38,962 nucleotides of DNA from Armatimonadota bacterium. Lineage in GTDB: Bacteria; Armatimonadota; Armatimonadia; Armatimonadales; Armatimonadaceae. The stretch spans positions 1-38,962 of the forward strand of contig JAPLCP010000137.1 of the NCBI GenBank assembly GCA_026392155.1, read 5' to 3'. This document shows, piece by piece, positions 31,419-38,783 of the stretch. Position numbers and translations under genes: made by a program. The notes below the pieces were generated by a model. The model saw only the letters and a program-made list of their open reading frames with translations, was not told where the DNA came from and made no database searches. Numbering within the stretch: the stretch's first letter is position 1; each line of letters starts with the position of its first letter.

Positions 31419-32147
31419 TTAGACGTTGGGGAAGAGTGCACCTGCGAGGGGCTCGCCGACGGCAAGGTTGAGGGGATCGGTAACGACGTGGCCCTTGCCG
31501 CTATAGGTGGTGCCCGGCTCCATGAAGATCACGATATGCGCCACACGGGGATCGTCGGTGAAGTTGGGGGTCGCCATATGGGCGCAGCGCCCGTGGTGAA
31601 ATGTGCAATCGCCCGCCTTGAGAGGCACCGTCACACGCGGAAACCAGACAAACTCGGGCTCGATCTGAAAGAGGCTACGCGCATCTGAGAGGTTCTGTGC
31701 GGGGAGCTCGGTATGGCGAAACGAGCCCGGCAAGAACGTCATGCAGCCTTTCTCCACCGGCACATCACAGAGCGCGATCCAAGCCGAGATGGGGTTGGGC
31801 GATGTCGCATGGGGCCAGTAGGGCTGGTCCTGGTGGAACTCCGTGGCGGCATTATTGTGGGGCTGCTTGATCAAGATCTGGTCGTGCCAGAGCCGCAGCT
31901 CGGTGCCGTTCAGCGCCTTTGCTGCCGCCGCCAGACTCGGATGTAGGGTCAGGGCACGCATCGCCACATCTTCCGTCCAGACATTGACGTGCTGGTCAAA
32001 GACCGGGCGGTTGGAGAGCGGCGGATTGCGGCGGGTGTAGTCCCGTGCGGCCTCATAAAAATGCGCCGCCTCTTCCGGGGAGATCACACTCGGGATATGG
32101 ACAAAGCCCTGGGTGCGAAAGTGGGTTTTCTGTTCTTCCGTGATCAT
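31419..32147 (-). CDS. Phytanoyl-CoA dioxygenase (PhyH) family protein
   Basis: This 242-residue protein fits the Fe(II)/2-oxoglutarate PhyH family. It starts I-T-E-E-Q-K-T-H-F-R-T-Q-G-F-V-H-I-P, shows the metal motif E-F-H-Q-D-Q-P-Y-W (H-x-D), and later F-H-H-G-R-C-A-H-M with the distal His, plus P-R-V-A-H-I-V-I-F near the 2-oxoglutarate site. It hydroxylates an unknown small molecule, perhaps a sugar-derived or lipid substrate. The ATG at 32147 follows GGAGA and lies 19 bp after the ROK regulator stop; a longer upstream reading would overlap that gene. It may be regulated by the ROK protein. Confidence 0.85.
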   Translation of the reverse strand: MITEEQKTHFRTQGFVHIPSVISPEEAAHFYEAARDYTRRNPPLSNRPVFDQHVNVWTEDVAMRALTLHPSLAAAAKALNGTELRLWHDQILIKQPHNNAATEFHQDQPYWPHATSPNPISAWIALCDVPVEKGCMTFLPGSFRHTELPAQNLSDARSLFQIEPEFVWFPRVTVPLKAGDCTFHHGRCAHMATPNFTDDPRVAHIVIFMEPGTTYSGKGHVVTDPLNLAVGEPLAGALFPNV

Positions 32148-32166
32148 AAGATTGTCTCTGGTCTCC

Positions 32167-33345
32167 TCAGGGAGCAAGCGCGGGGTCGAGGAGGTGAAGC
32201 TCCTGAAGCGATGTCGGCAAGAGGGCATTGGTCAGGTGCTCGATAATCCCCGCGATAACCCCTTCGGATTTATTGCCCTGTGCCAGCCGAATCGTGCAGT
32301 CGTCGAGGGCAGGCTTGAGAGTGCGGATGGCGAGCTGGCTCTGGAGCGCAGGAAGAAGTGCGGGGCACTCTTGTAAGAAACGGCTATTGAGAAAGAGATG
32401 GGGTGGGTTAAAGACATGGATTGCGGCAGCAATGCCAATGGCCAGATAGTCTAGATGGGCGTTGACAATCTCGGTCTCTCCCGCGTTGTAGCGGGCAATG
32501 GCTTCGTCTAGGCTGGCTGCGCCCATGGCGGTCTGGAGTGAGAGATCACTCACCTCGGTCTCCAAGCAGCCACGGTTGCCACAGCCACAGAGCCGCGCTT
32601 CTGGGCCAGAGTTAACCGTGATATGGCCGAGCTCGCCCGCAAGCCCTCGGTGACCGGTGAAGGGCTGGCCCCGCAGAACCGCCGTAAAGCCCACACCTGT
32701 CGAGAGATCCATGAGAGCAAAGTCATCGAGGCCCTGTGCACTGCCGCTGTGGCGCTCCGCAAGGCTGAGAGAGTGGATCTCGTGGATCAAAACGCAGGGA
32801 ACTCCCAAGGCATTTTGTAGATCCAGAGCAGGGGTGTGGCCATCGGTGATATGGACATTTGGTGAGAGAAGGCCGCGCTGCTCGGTGTAGTCAATCAGGC
32901 CGGGCATGGCCACGCAGAGCCCATGGGTGCGCACCTTGGGCTGGGCAAGGTGCTCTTGTGCCCAAGTCAGCGCCGTGTGCAGGAGCGCCGCGTAGCTCTC
33001 CGGCGTCGTGAAGCGTGTCTCGTCGCGCAGGACACCATCCAGCCCGGCGGTCACGAGGCGGCACTGGGGCTGGTCGATCACCACCCCTAGCACTTGCGCC
33101 CCCTCTGAGGGCACGCGTAGCTTCTTGGCAGGACGGCCCCGGCGCACATCGGCATCGTCCTCTTCGAGCAGCCAGCCGTCACGCAAGAGCGCTTCGACGG
33201 CTTTAGAGGCAGTGGGGGCGGTGATCGAAGTCGCTCGTGCAAGCTCGGCACGGGAGAGTGGCCCACTTCGCTGGATCGTCCGCAGTACCCGCCACTCGTT
33301 GATACGTCCTAATAACCCTGGCTGAATCTTACCCTTTGATGGCAT
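32167..33345 (-). CDS. ROK family transcriptional regulator
   Basis: This 392-residue protein has an N-terminal winged helix (R-I-N-E-W-R-V-L-R-T-I-Q-R-S-G-P-L-S-R-A-E-L-A then T-A-P-T-A-S-K-A-V) to about residue 80 and a sugar-kinase-like ROK domain. The ROK motif G-L-A-G-E-L-G-H-I and the zinc motif C-G-C-G-N-R-G-C-L-E are intact. Relatives (NagC, XylR) release DNA on binding a sugar or its phosphate. TACAAT (minus strand, 33354-33359) lies 8 nt before the ATG, so the leader is almost absent. The PhyH gene 19 bp downstream is its likely operon partner. Divergent from the DUF4242 gene. Confidence 0.9.
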   Translation of the reverse strand: MPSKGKIQPGLLGRINEWRVLRTIQRSGPLSRAELARATSITAPTASKAVEALLRDGWLLEEDDADVRRGRPAKKLRVPSEGAQVLGVVIDQPQCRLVTAGLDGVLRDETRFTTPESYAALLHTALTWAQEHLAQPKVRTHGLCVAMPGLIDYTEQRGLLSPNVHITDGHTPALDLQNALGVPCVLIHEIHSLSLAERHSGSAQGLDDFALMDLSTGVGFTAVLRGQPFTGHRGLAGELGHITVNSGPEARLCGCGNRGCLETEVSDLSLQTAMGAASLDEAIARYNAGETEIVNAHLDYLAIGIAAAIHVFNPPHLFLNSRFLQECPALLPALQSQLAIRTLKPALDDCTIRLAQGNKSEGVIAGIIEHLTNALLPTSLQELHLLDPALAP

Positions 33346-33374
33346 ACGCTTCCATTGTAGCAGAATCCTGCGGG

Positions 33375-33380
33375 TACAAT
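33375..33380 (+). promoter_or_regulatory. Leaderless -10 of the DUF4242 gene
   Basis: TACAAT followed by six bases and the ATG at 33387. It lies 15 bp from the divergent TACAAT of the ROK gene (minus strand, 33354-33359). Confidence 0.55.
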
Positions 33381-33386
33381 AGCCCT

Positions 33387-33662
33387 ATGCCTCGATTTCT
33401 CTCGGTTCACACGTTCCCTCCCGGTGAGTTTACTCCCGAGCGCATTGAGGAGATCGCGGCGCAAGGCCAGTCCGATCCCGTGGTGCGCGGCTACCGTAGC
33501 TTTCACAGCCCAGCGGAGGGGCAGATCGTCTGGATCTTAGAAGCTCCCGATAAAGAGGCTATTCTGGCATTTTGTCAGCGCGTCGGGCTGCCCGTGGATG
33601 CTGTGACGCAGCTTGAGCTAGAGGGCCATGTGGGCGTCATTCGTCCCACTCTTCCCACTTAG
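33387..33662 (+). CDS. DUF4242-like small protein
   Basis: This 91-residue protein (P-R-F-L-S-V-H-T-F-P-P-G-E-F-T-P-E-R-I, then V-V-R-G-Y-R-S-F-H-S-P-A-E-G-Q-I-V-W-I-L-E-A-P-D-K-E-A-I) has the ferredoxin-like beta-alpha-beta pattern of DUF4242 proteins, a few of which bind nickel. The function is unknown here. The ATG at 33387 is selected by the -10 six bases upstream and the absence of family similarity in the upstream frame. Its stop is 13 bp from the convergent kinase-like gene. Confidence 0.68.
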   Translation: MPRFLSVHTFPPGEFTPERIEEIAAQGQSDPVVRGYRSFHSPAEGQIVWILEAPDKEAILAFCQRVGLPVDAVTQLELEGHVGVIRPTLPT

Positions 33663-33675
33663 CCGAGCAAAGCGA

Positions 33676-34551
33676 CTAAATAGCGTAGCGCTCTAGGGCA
33701 GGAACCAGGCTGGGGGAGGCACCACAGGCAGCCTCTAGCGCGGTGGTCAGTGTCCGTAGCTCACGTCGCTCGCGCAGGAGGCTGAAGGCGCGGGAGCTTG
33801 TCGGAGCCATGAAGTCCTCGCGTCGGAAGAGCAAGTTATCGCCGTTGTCCAGCCGGTACCAGAGCTCTGGAGCCACGGCTAGCGCCCGGAGCGCGGTGTA
33901 GATCACCAGTGCCGGGAAGCGATCCTGCGTGCTGTTGTAGCGACGCTGCGGGTGCTGGTACGACGGATGCCCGAGCTCGCCGGGAGGGAGCTTTTCCAGC
34001 ACGGGAGCCCACAGGGCATCGTAGTCCAGAAGCCGTAGCTCGCTCTCGGGGGTCACCAAGATATTGCCGTGTTGCAAGTCCCCGTGGGCAAGCTGCGCGA
34101 CTTCAAGCTCCCGGATCAGCGCCACCCAGCGCCCCGCCAGCGCTTCCAGCGCTCTACGGTCATTGAGATGCCTCTCCACCCAGACATTCAGCGGCTCGCC
34201 CTCTTGCCAGGGCAGCTTCATCAGAGGAAAGCTGCCCGTTGCTAAGACCAGCCCCTCAGGCTGAAACTCAAAGGGCAGCAAGCACCCCGGCCAGCTTGGC
34301 AGGGCTGCCAGAAGAGCATAACGCGCCCTGCGATGCGGCTCATCGCGCAGAAAGAGCCGGACTGCCCACTCCTGCATGCCACTTCCGCCACTTTTAAGGC
34401 GATAGACATTGGCAAAGTTACCCGTGATCGGCTGGGGAAGCCCAAAGTGCCCGAGCAAGGTGAGTTGCGCGCTACCCAGCTCTCTATCGGTAAAGCAGTG
34501 AGCAGGGAACGCAAGTGCTTCCTGATAGTCGAGCTGTGTAGGCCAGGTCAT
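33676..34551 (-). CDS. Protein-kinase-like domain protein
   Basis: This 291-residue protein belongs to a prokaryotic kinase-like group: the N-lobe G-N-F-A-N-V-Y-R-L lies near residue 43 with W-A-V-R-L-F as strand 3 (Arg instead of the usual Lys), the catalytic loop is A-H-G-D-L-Q-H-G-N-I-L-V, and the metal loop is L-L-D-Y-D instead of DFG. E-L-G-H-P-S-Y-Q-H-P follows. It resembles stand-alone kinases next to phosphatase or VWA genes, but none is here. The substrate is unknown and catalytic activity is uncertain because of the altered lysine position. TAGAAT (minus strand, 34562-34567) is 10 nt before the ATG at 34551. Confidence 0.78.
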   Translation of the reverse strand: MTWPTQLDYQEALAFPAHCFTDRELGSAQLTLLGHFGLPQPITGNFANVYRLKSGGSGMQEWAVRLFLRDEPHRRARYALLAALPSWPGCLLPFEFQPEGLVLATGSFPLMKLPWQEGEPLNVWVERHLNDRRALEALAGRWVALIRELEVAQLAHGDLQHGNILVTPESELRLLDYDALWAPVLEKLPPGELGHPSYQHPQRRYNSTQDRFPALVIYTALRALAVAPELWYRLDNGDNLLFRREDFMAPTSSRAFSLLRERRELRTLTTALEAACGASPSLVPALERYAI

Positions 34552-34585
34552 CGCGAAAACGATTCTACCGTGTCTGGGAGAGACA

Positions 34586-34594
34586 TGGTATACT
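34586..34594 (+). promoter_or_regulatory. Extended -10 promoter of the zinc-ribbon leader
   Basis: TGGTATACT: a TATACT hexamer (34589-34594) with TG two bases upstream. It would start a ~160-nt leader before the ATG at 34763. A -35 is not evident. Confidence 0.5.
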
Positions 34595-34600
34595 ATTTTA

Positions 34601-34762
34601 CATCGCACACGTTCTGTGCAGAGAGTTTGTTAGAGCAAGCGGAGTTTTGCTCTCGAAACAGCGAGCGGCAGGTTCTTCTCTGGCCGCTTTTTTTGTGTGA
34701 GAGAGTTGGTTTGTGAAAAATTTCGCGAAGGTACGTGGTCCGTACCGGCAAGGAGTTTAAGA
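34601..34762 (+). ncRNA. Structured leader with internal terminator (candidate attenuator)
   Basis: Four hairpins in order: GCACA/TGTGC (34605-34619); AGAGCAA/TTGCTCT (34632-34653); an 8-bp stem AGCGGCAG/CTG(G)CCGCT (34664-34688) followed by seven Ts, which is a good intrinsic terminator; and GGTACG/CGTACC (34730-34746) just before the Shine-Dalgarno AAGGAG (34750-34755). Nothing codes in it convincingly. It may be a conditional leader of the zinc-ribbon gene or a ~95-nt small RNA. No known riboswitch class is recognised. Confidence 0.5.
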
Positions 34763-35014
34763 ATGAAATCCCCTGTGATGGGCGGCGGACGCCGCGAGCT
34801 TACCGTGACCTGCCCCGGATGTAGCTTCAACTGCATGTTGCCCCCCGCGGCTATCATGCGCAATCAGTTTTTCTGCTCGGGCTGTGGCAAGCAGCTCGAC
34901 CTCAAGCAGCTTCTACGAGCAATGGCAGGCGATGGCCCCGGCGTGGGTCTCGGCGCCCGCAATGACCGCGAGAGCCGCTACAAGAGCGCCCGCAAAGCTG
35001 CTGGTCGCCGTTAA
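34763..35014 (+). CDS. Small zinc-ribbon protein
   Basis: This 83-residue basic protein has two C-x2-C knuckles, T-C-P-G-C (about residue 17) and C-S-G-C-G-K (about residue 37), spaced 18-20 residues apart, so one zinc ribbon. The C-terminus is polar and basic (R-Y-K-S-A-R-K-A-A-G-R-R), suiting RNA or DNA contact. AAGGAG lies 7 nt before the ATG, one of the best ribosome sites in the window. The unusual long structured leader and the strong terminator after it show an independent, probably regulated and well expressed unit. Exact role unknown. Confidence 0.78.
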   Translation: MKSPVMGGGRRELTVTCPGCSFNCMLPPAAIMRNQFFCSGCGKQLDLKQLLRAMAGDGPGVGLGARNDRESRYKSARKAAGRR

Positions 35015-35023
35015 AATCGCTTG

Positions 35024-35059
35024 AAAAGCCCCCGCAAGCTTGTGCTTGCGGGGGCTTTT
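35024..35059 (+). terminator. Intrinsic terminator after the zinc-ribbon gene
   Basis: A perfect 16-bp hairpin: AAAAGCCCCCGCAAGC, loop TTGT, GCTTGCGGGGGCTTTT. It works on both strands in principle. It ends the zinc-ribbon transcript 9 bp after its stop and precedes the next promoter. Confidence 0.93.
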
Positions 35060-35082
35060 GTTACTTGTGGGAACCAGGCAGG

Positions 35083-35088
35083 TATAAT
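35083..35088 (+). promoter_or_regulatory. Leaderless -10 of the GlcE-like gene
   Basis: Perfect TATAAT ending 7 nt before the GTG at 35096. It defines that GTG as start and puts the transcript start at or near its first base. Confidence 0.65.
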
Positions 35089-35095
35089 CCCTCTT

Positions 35096-36241
35096 GTGAA
35101 TGATGTGGAAGTGTGGGGAAGAGAAGCCGGGGTGCGTACCCGCCCGGAGAGCCTTGAGGATGTTCAGGAAGTTCTGAAGCATGCGTACGGATCGGGCAGT
35201 GCCGTGATTCCTTGGGGCGGTGGCACGGGGCAGGACTACGGTGCACCGCCGCGCAAGGCCGATATCCTCCTCGATCTCAGTGGCATCAATGCGCTGGTGG
35301 CTCATGAGTACGCCGATATGACTGTCACCGTTCAGGCCGGAATGACGCTCGCAGCGCTTCAGGAGCAGCTTGCTCAGCACGGGCAGTTTCTCCCCCTCGA
35401 CCCGCCACAGCCAGAAAAAGCAACCGTCGGTGGGATTCTGGCAACCAATGCCTGTGGCCCCCTGCGCCTTGGCTACGGCACGGTGCGCGACTGGCTTATT
35501 GGAATCACGGTGGTGGATGCGCAAGGTCGGCTGGTCAAGGGCGGCGGAAAAGTGGTCAAGAATGTCACGGGCTACGACCTGCCCAAGCTCCATGTGGGGG
35601 CACTTGGAACTCTAGGAGTCATTGTCGAGGCGACTTTCAAGGTCAGCCCAAACCCAGGGCGCGATCTCGAAGGGGCGAGCACGCGGCTCTGGAATGAGAC
35701 CCGTCCGGTGAGCCTGCTCCTTCATGAAGACATACAGGGGCGCTTTCTGGTAGCCCTCTACCATGGCACCGAGACGGTCACCGATGCGGCAGCGCAGCGC
35801 GGCGCAGAAATTGCCACGGAGTGTGGGCTCACGCCTGTGCAAGTCTATCCTGGCGAGCTTGTCCCCGAGTCGCCCGCCGCGCCCGTTCAAGTGCGTCTTG
35901 TTGCCCCTCCTGCCGCTGCAGTCGCCCTGCACGCCGCTGCCTTTGATGCCCTTGTGGAAACCGCCGCGACTTTAGATACCTGGCTAGGGGTCGGTACTCT
36001 GACACTCTCCTGGGACGCCGACGATGAGAAAGCTCGAACCGGTGTCGCGCGGGCGCTGATGCTTGCCAAGGTGCGCGGAGTTCGCTTCACACTCCTGCAT
36101 GGCTCTCTAGCCTTGCGCTCCGGCGGCGTTGAGGCACTCTGGTTCCCGGCTCCCCCCGCCCGCGTCCTCCACGAGCGTGTTAAAGAGGCGCTCGATCCCT
36201 ACAACTTGCTCAATCCAGGGCGCTTTGTGTGCGGAATCTAG
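35096..36241 (+). CDS. FAD-binding oxidoreductase, GlcE-like
   Basis: This 381-residue protein has the FAD_binding_4 domain (R-P-E-S-L-E-D-V-Q-E-V, V-I-P-W-G-G-G-T-G, and G-G-I-L-A-T-N-A-C-G-P-L-R-L-G-Y-G-T with D-W-L-I-G). The C-terminal oxidase cap ends Y-N-L-L-N-P-G-R-F, typical of GlcE, the glycolate oxidase FAD subunit, or D-lactate dehydrogenase-like enzymes. No GlcD or GlcF is in the window. I chose the GTG at 35096 because a perfect TATAAT is 7 nt upstream; longer readings cross the terminator at 35024. It precedes tRNA-Leu(CAG). Confidence 0.86.
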   Translation: MNDVEVWGREAGVRTRPESLEDVQEVLKHAYGSGSAVIPWGGGTGQDYGAPPRKADILLDLSGINALVAHEYADMTVTVQAGMTLAALQEQLAQHGQFLPLDPPQPEKATVGGILATNACGPLRLGYGTVRDWLIGITVVDAQGRLVKGGGKVVKNVTGYDLPKLHVGALGTLGVIVEATFKVSPNPGRDLEGASTRLWNETRPVSLLLHEDIQGRFLVALYHGTETVTDAAAQRGAEIATECGLTPVQVYPGELVPESPAAPVQVRLVAPPAAAVALHAAAFDALVETAATLDTWLGVGTLTLSWDADDEKARTGVARALMLAKVRGVRFTLLHGSLALRSGGVEALWFPAPPARVLHERVKEALDPYNLLNPGRFVCGI

Positions 36242-36242
36242 C

Positions 36243-36271
36243 TTGACAAAAGATTGTTCATGGCCTACAAT
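36243..36271 (+). promoter_or_regulatory. Sigma-70 promoter of tRNA-Leu(CAG)
   Basis: TTGACA (36243-36248), 17-bp spacer, TACAAT (36266-36271). It begins right behind the stop of the oxidoreductase gene. The tRNA starts 22 nt after the -10. Confidence 0.9.
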
Positions 36272-36292
36272 CAGTGTCGCTAGTTTGCACCT

Positions 36293-36373
36293 GCCCAGGT
36301 GGTGAAATGGTAGACACGCCAGTTTCAGGTACTGGTGCCGCAAGGTGTGGGGGTTCGAGTCCCCCCTTGGGCA
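36293..36373 (+). tRNA. tRNA-Leu (anticodon CAG)
   Basis: The 81-nt class II tRNA has acceptor stem GCCCAGG/CTTGGGC (one G-U), D arm TGGTAGAC, anticodon stem CCAGT/ACTGG with loop TTCAGGT, so anticodon CAG (reads CUG), a variable arm TGCCGCAAGGTG and T arm GGGGGTTCGAGTCCCCC. The discriminator is A and no CCA is encoded. Confidence 0.95.
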
Positions 36374-36381
36374 TAGAAAAG

Positions 36382-36416
36382 CTCCCGACCTCATGCGAGG
36401 TCGGGAGTTTTTATTT
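36382..36416 (+). terminator. Intrinsic terminator after tRNA-Leu(CAG)
   Basis: An 11-bp hairpin CTCCCGACCTC / GAGGTCGGGAG with loop ATGC, followed by TTTTTATTTT. The T-run overlaps the stop of the convergent ankyrin gene; the other side has AAAAG, so it can end both transcripts. Confidence 0.93.
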
Positions 36417-37988
36417 TAGAGCCTTCAGAAGGGCTTGTGCTTTCGCCAGATCACCGTCACGAGCAAATACCTTGAGGCTTCGTAGACTCTCCGCTACCCT
36501 TGGATCATCGGAAGAGTTAGGTTCGGTGGACGATTCATCGTAGTGGGCATAGCGCGTCCATGTCACCACCTCCGCCTCAGCGTAGTCTATTGGGGTGTTG
36601 CCTGTCAGGTCGGGTAGCCTTGGGTTCGCTCCCGCCTCCAAGAGCGCCACAGCACACTCCAGAGCACGGTTACGAGTAGCAAGGTGCAATGGTGTCTGAC
36701 CGTAGCCATCCACAGGGTCAGGCTCTGCCCCCAGCTCCAGCAGCGTTCGCACCGCCGTCTGATTTGCCCAGTCACCGCCCGTCGCTTTATGCAAAGGTGC
36801 TCGCCCCTCACTGTCGCGAGCATCCATAGAGAACCCAGCACGGACGAGGGAGCGGATGATCTGAGCGCATGCCGCGTTGGTTTCCTCGTCCTGGCATCCC
36901 CCCTTCCAGCAAACGCTGTGAAGCGGTGTCGTGCCTTCCTGGGTTGATTGACCTGCGGCTCCGTGCTGGAGAAGATAGTCCACGACATGGGCATGATGCC
37001 GAAACGCCGCAGAGCCCAAACGAAACTCGCCTTTGAAGTTCTTATCCAGAGTCGCCCCAGCCTCCAGTAGTACATCGGCGACCGCAAAAGCGTCCGAATT
37101 CCCCATCACTAACTCCGTGTCCGCTGTTTCTAGCACCCGTCCTAAGACGTCTTCATACCAGTCATGAGCATCCACCCGCGCCCCTGCTGCGATGAGAAGG
37201 CGAGCCACTTCCGGAGAGCCTGCACTAGCCAAAGCCGTTTCACCATCCTCTCCCCAAAGCTCATTCGTGGATTGGATTCGTTGGTCGATATACGCCCCAA
37301 GGTCAATGCCAGCTGCAGATTGGGAAATGTCATCGAGATCCAGTCCCGGTGGAAGATCAACAGTGGGAAGATCGATCTGGTTTAATGTCACCTGGAAACT
37401 TCCTGTTTTGCAGACCTCATTGACATCCGCGCCCGCGTCTAGGAGGAGCTGCACACACTCTGCGGAACCTGACTCGGAAGCGGCGAACAGCGGGATTTGG
37501 AACGATTGTCTTTTGTCTGAGGATGAGTGATTCGTCAGCGATGCGCCCCGGTTCATGAGCAATCGTACTTGCGCGGGATCGCCCGAGCGACACGCCTTGA
37601 CGAGGAGAGAAACACCATTTGAGGAGGATTCATTTGCATCAAGGCTGGCATCAAGCAGAATGCGGAGCCGGTCTGCCTGATCGGTCGGGACTGTGGCATC
37701 GCAATATAAATCGGGGCCAGCAGCATACCAAGTAGCGGTTACTCTGTACCAACCACCGGTCGTTTTTGGATTTGCTCCCTGGGCAAGTAGCCACTCGACA
37801 GCACCTTTCGTTTCTGCGTCTGTCGAGCCAGCCGCGATCATCAACGGCGTCGCTCCATTCTGATCTCCTGCCTCAAGATCCGCTCCTTCGGCGAGGAGCC
37901 GCTCTAGCTGTGCGATGTCTCCCAGCCTTGCCGCCCGATGTAGCGCGGGTTCGGGGGCTTCCTGAGGAACAGGTTCAACGTTTTCCAT
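36411..37988 (-). CDS. Ankyrin repeat protein
   Basis: This 525-residue protein is built of about ten ankyrin repeats. Examples: P-A-L-H-R-A-A-R-L-G-D-I-A-Q-L-E-R-L-L, N-G-A-T-P-L-M-I-A-A-G, and G-A-S-L-T-N-H-S-S early; R-L-L-I-A-A-G-A-R-V-D-A-H-D-W in the middle; G-T-T-P-L-H-S-V-C-W-K-G-G, R-A-P-L-H-K-A-T-G-G and Q-T-P-L-H-L-A-T-R-N late. No signal or membrane segment. It is probably a cytoplasmic protein-binding scaffold; partner unknown. TAAACT (minus strand, 37995-38000) is 6 nt before the ATG. It is convergent with tRNA-Leu. Unrelated in detail to the small ankyrin protein at 25303. Confidence 0.92.
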   Translation of the reverse strand: MENVEPVPQEAPEPALHRAARLGDIAQLERLLAEGADLEAGDQNGATPLMIAAGSTDAETKGAVEWLLAQGANPKTTGGWYRVTATWYAAGPDLYCDATVPTDQADRLRILLDASLDANESSSNGVSLLVKACRSGDPAQVRLLMNRGASLTNHSSSDKRQSFQIPLFAASESGSAECVQLLLDAGADVNEVCKTGSFQVTLNQIDLPTVDLPPGLDLDDISQSAAGIDLGAYIDQRIQSTNELWGEDGETALASAGSPEVARLLIAAGARVDAHDWYEDVLGRVLETADTELVMGNSDAFAVADVLLEAGATLDKNFKGEFRLGSAAFRHHAHVVDYLLQHGAAGQSTQEGTTPLHSVCWKGGCQDEETNAACAQIIRSLVRAGFSMDARDSEGRAPLHKATGGDWANQTAVRTLLELGAEPDPVDGYGQTPLHLATRNRALECAVALLEAGANPRLPDLTGNTPIDYAEAEVVTWTRYAHYDESSTEPNSSDDPRVAESLRSLKVFARDGDLAKAQALLKALK

Positions 37989-37994
37989 GAGGTA

Positions 37995-38000
37995 AGTTTA
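37995..38000 (-). promoter_or_regulatory. Leaderless -10 of the ankyrin gene
   Basis: TAAACT on the minus strand, exactly 6 nt before the ATG at 37988. Confidence 0.5.
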
Positions 38001-38048
38001 TCCGCTTTCCTTCCATGCCATTAAAGGGCTACAATAGTGGCAGAAAAA

Positions 38049-38774
38049 ATGCAATACTTCATAAATTCTCTCCCCTTACTTGCCGCGTTCTTGATGTCTG
38101 TACATGGCGTGGTTCCTCAAGAAAAGCCGTATTCTGGCTCGACGCGGGGAGTGATTGATCCTCGTAAAATAAGTCGTCCTGCGGATGCCGTTTCACTTGT
38201 CGGGGCGATGGGCTACGAGCTGATCCCTGAGAAAGAGGCTGGCCCTACGCGGTGGGTCTTTGAAAAAGGTGTTCTTACTGCCCCGAAGGGCTGGGAGAGC
38301 CTTGTCACCAAAGAAGCGTACCAAGACTTTCGCCTACACGTGGAGTTTAGTGTCAATGATGTCAAAGACACCACAGATCCCGAAAGAAACGGCAACTCCG
38401 GAATCTACATCCAGCAGCGCTACGAGATTCAGATTCTTAACTCGTTTGGCGTGGCGGAGAAAGACTACAAGCCCAGCTATGGCGGCAGTCTCTACCAGCT
38501 CAAAAAGCCGGATCGCCTCGTGAATAAAAAAGCGGGAGAGTGGCAGAGCTACGACATTGTCTTCCGTGCGGCCCGTTTTGACGGCGAGAAGAAGACGGAA
38601 AATGCGCGGGTCACGGTCTACCAGAACCAGCAGCTCATCCACGACGACTTTCCTATCCCACGCAAGACCGGAGCGGGACAAAAAGAAGGGCCAGAGCCCA
38701 AGCCTATTCTGTTTCAAGGACACAACAACCCCGTGCGGTTCCGAAACGTCTGGATTCAAAAACTTACGCTTTAA
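38049..38774 (+). CDS. Exported DUF1080 (3-keto-disaccharide hydrolase-type) protein
   Basis: This 241-residue protein has a short signal peptide (I-N-S-L-P-L-L-A-A-F-L-M-S-V-H-G) and the concanavalin-like DUF1080 domain. Family motifs: W-V-F-E-K-G-V-L-T, Y-Q-D-F-R-L-H-V-E-F, R-N-G-N-S-G-I-Y-I-Q-Q-R-Y-E-I-Q-I-L-N-S-F-G (N-S-G-I and E-I-Q-I), G-E-W-Q-S-Y-D-I-V-F, and P-I-L-F-Q-G-H-N-N-P-V-R-F-R-N-V-W-I as the standard end. Such proteins cleave or bind glycans outside the cytoplasm. I prefer ATG 38049 over GTG 38037, since TACAAT is at 38030-38035, making the leader very short. Confidence 0.87.
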   Translation: MQYFINSLPLLAAFLMSVHGVVPQEKPYSGSTRGVIDPRKISRPADAVSLVGAMGYELIPEKEAGPTRWVFEKGVLTAPKGWESLVTKEAYQDFRLHVEFSVNDVKDTTDPERNGNSGIYIQQRYEIQILNSFGVAEKDYKPSYGGSLYQLKKPDRLVNKKAGEWQSYDIVFRAARFDGEKKTENARVTVYQNQQLIHDDFPIPRKTGAGQKEGPEPKPILFQGHNNPVRFRNVWIQKLTL

Positions 38775-38783
38775 TCACACATC

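Noticed and set aside
34697-34762. Longer start for the zinc-ribbon gene
   Set aside because: Would ignore AAGGAG at the right distance from ATG 34763 and read through a hairpin.
35021-35095. Upstream extension of the GlcE-like gene
   Set aside because: It reads through the perfect terminator hairpin at 35024-35059; the GTG at 35096 is set by TATAAT 7 nt upstream.
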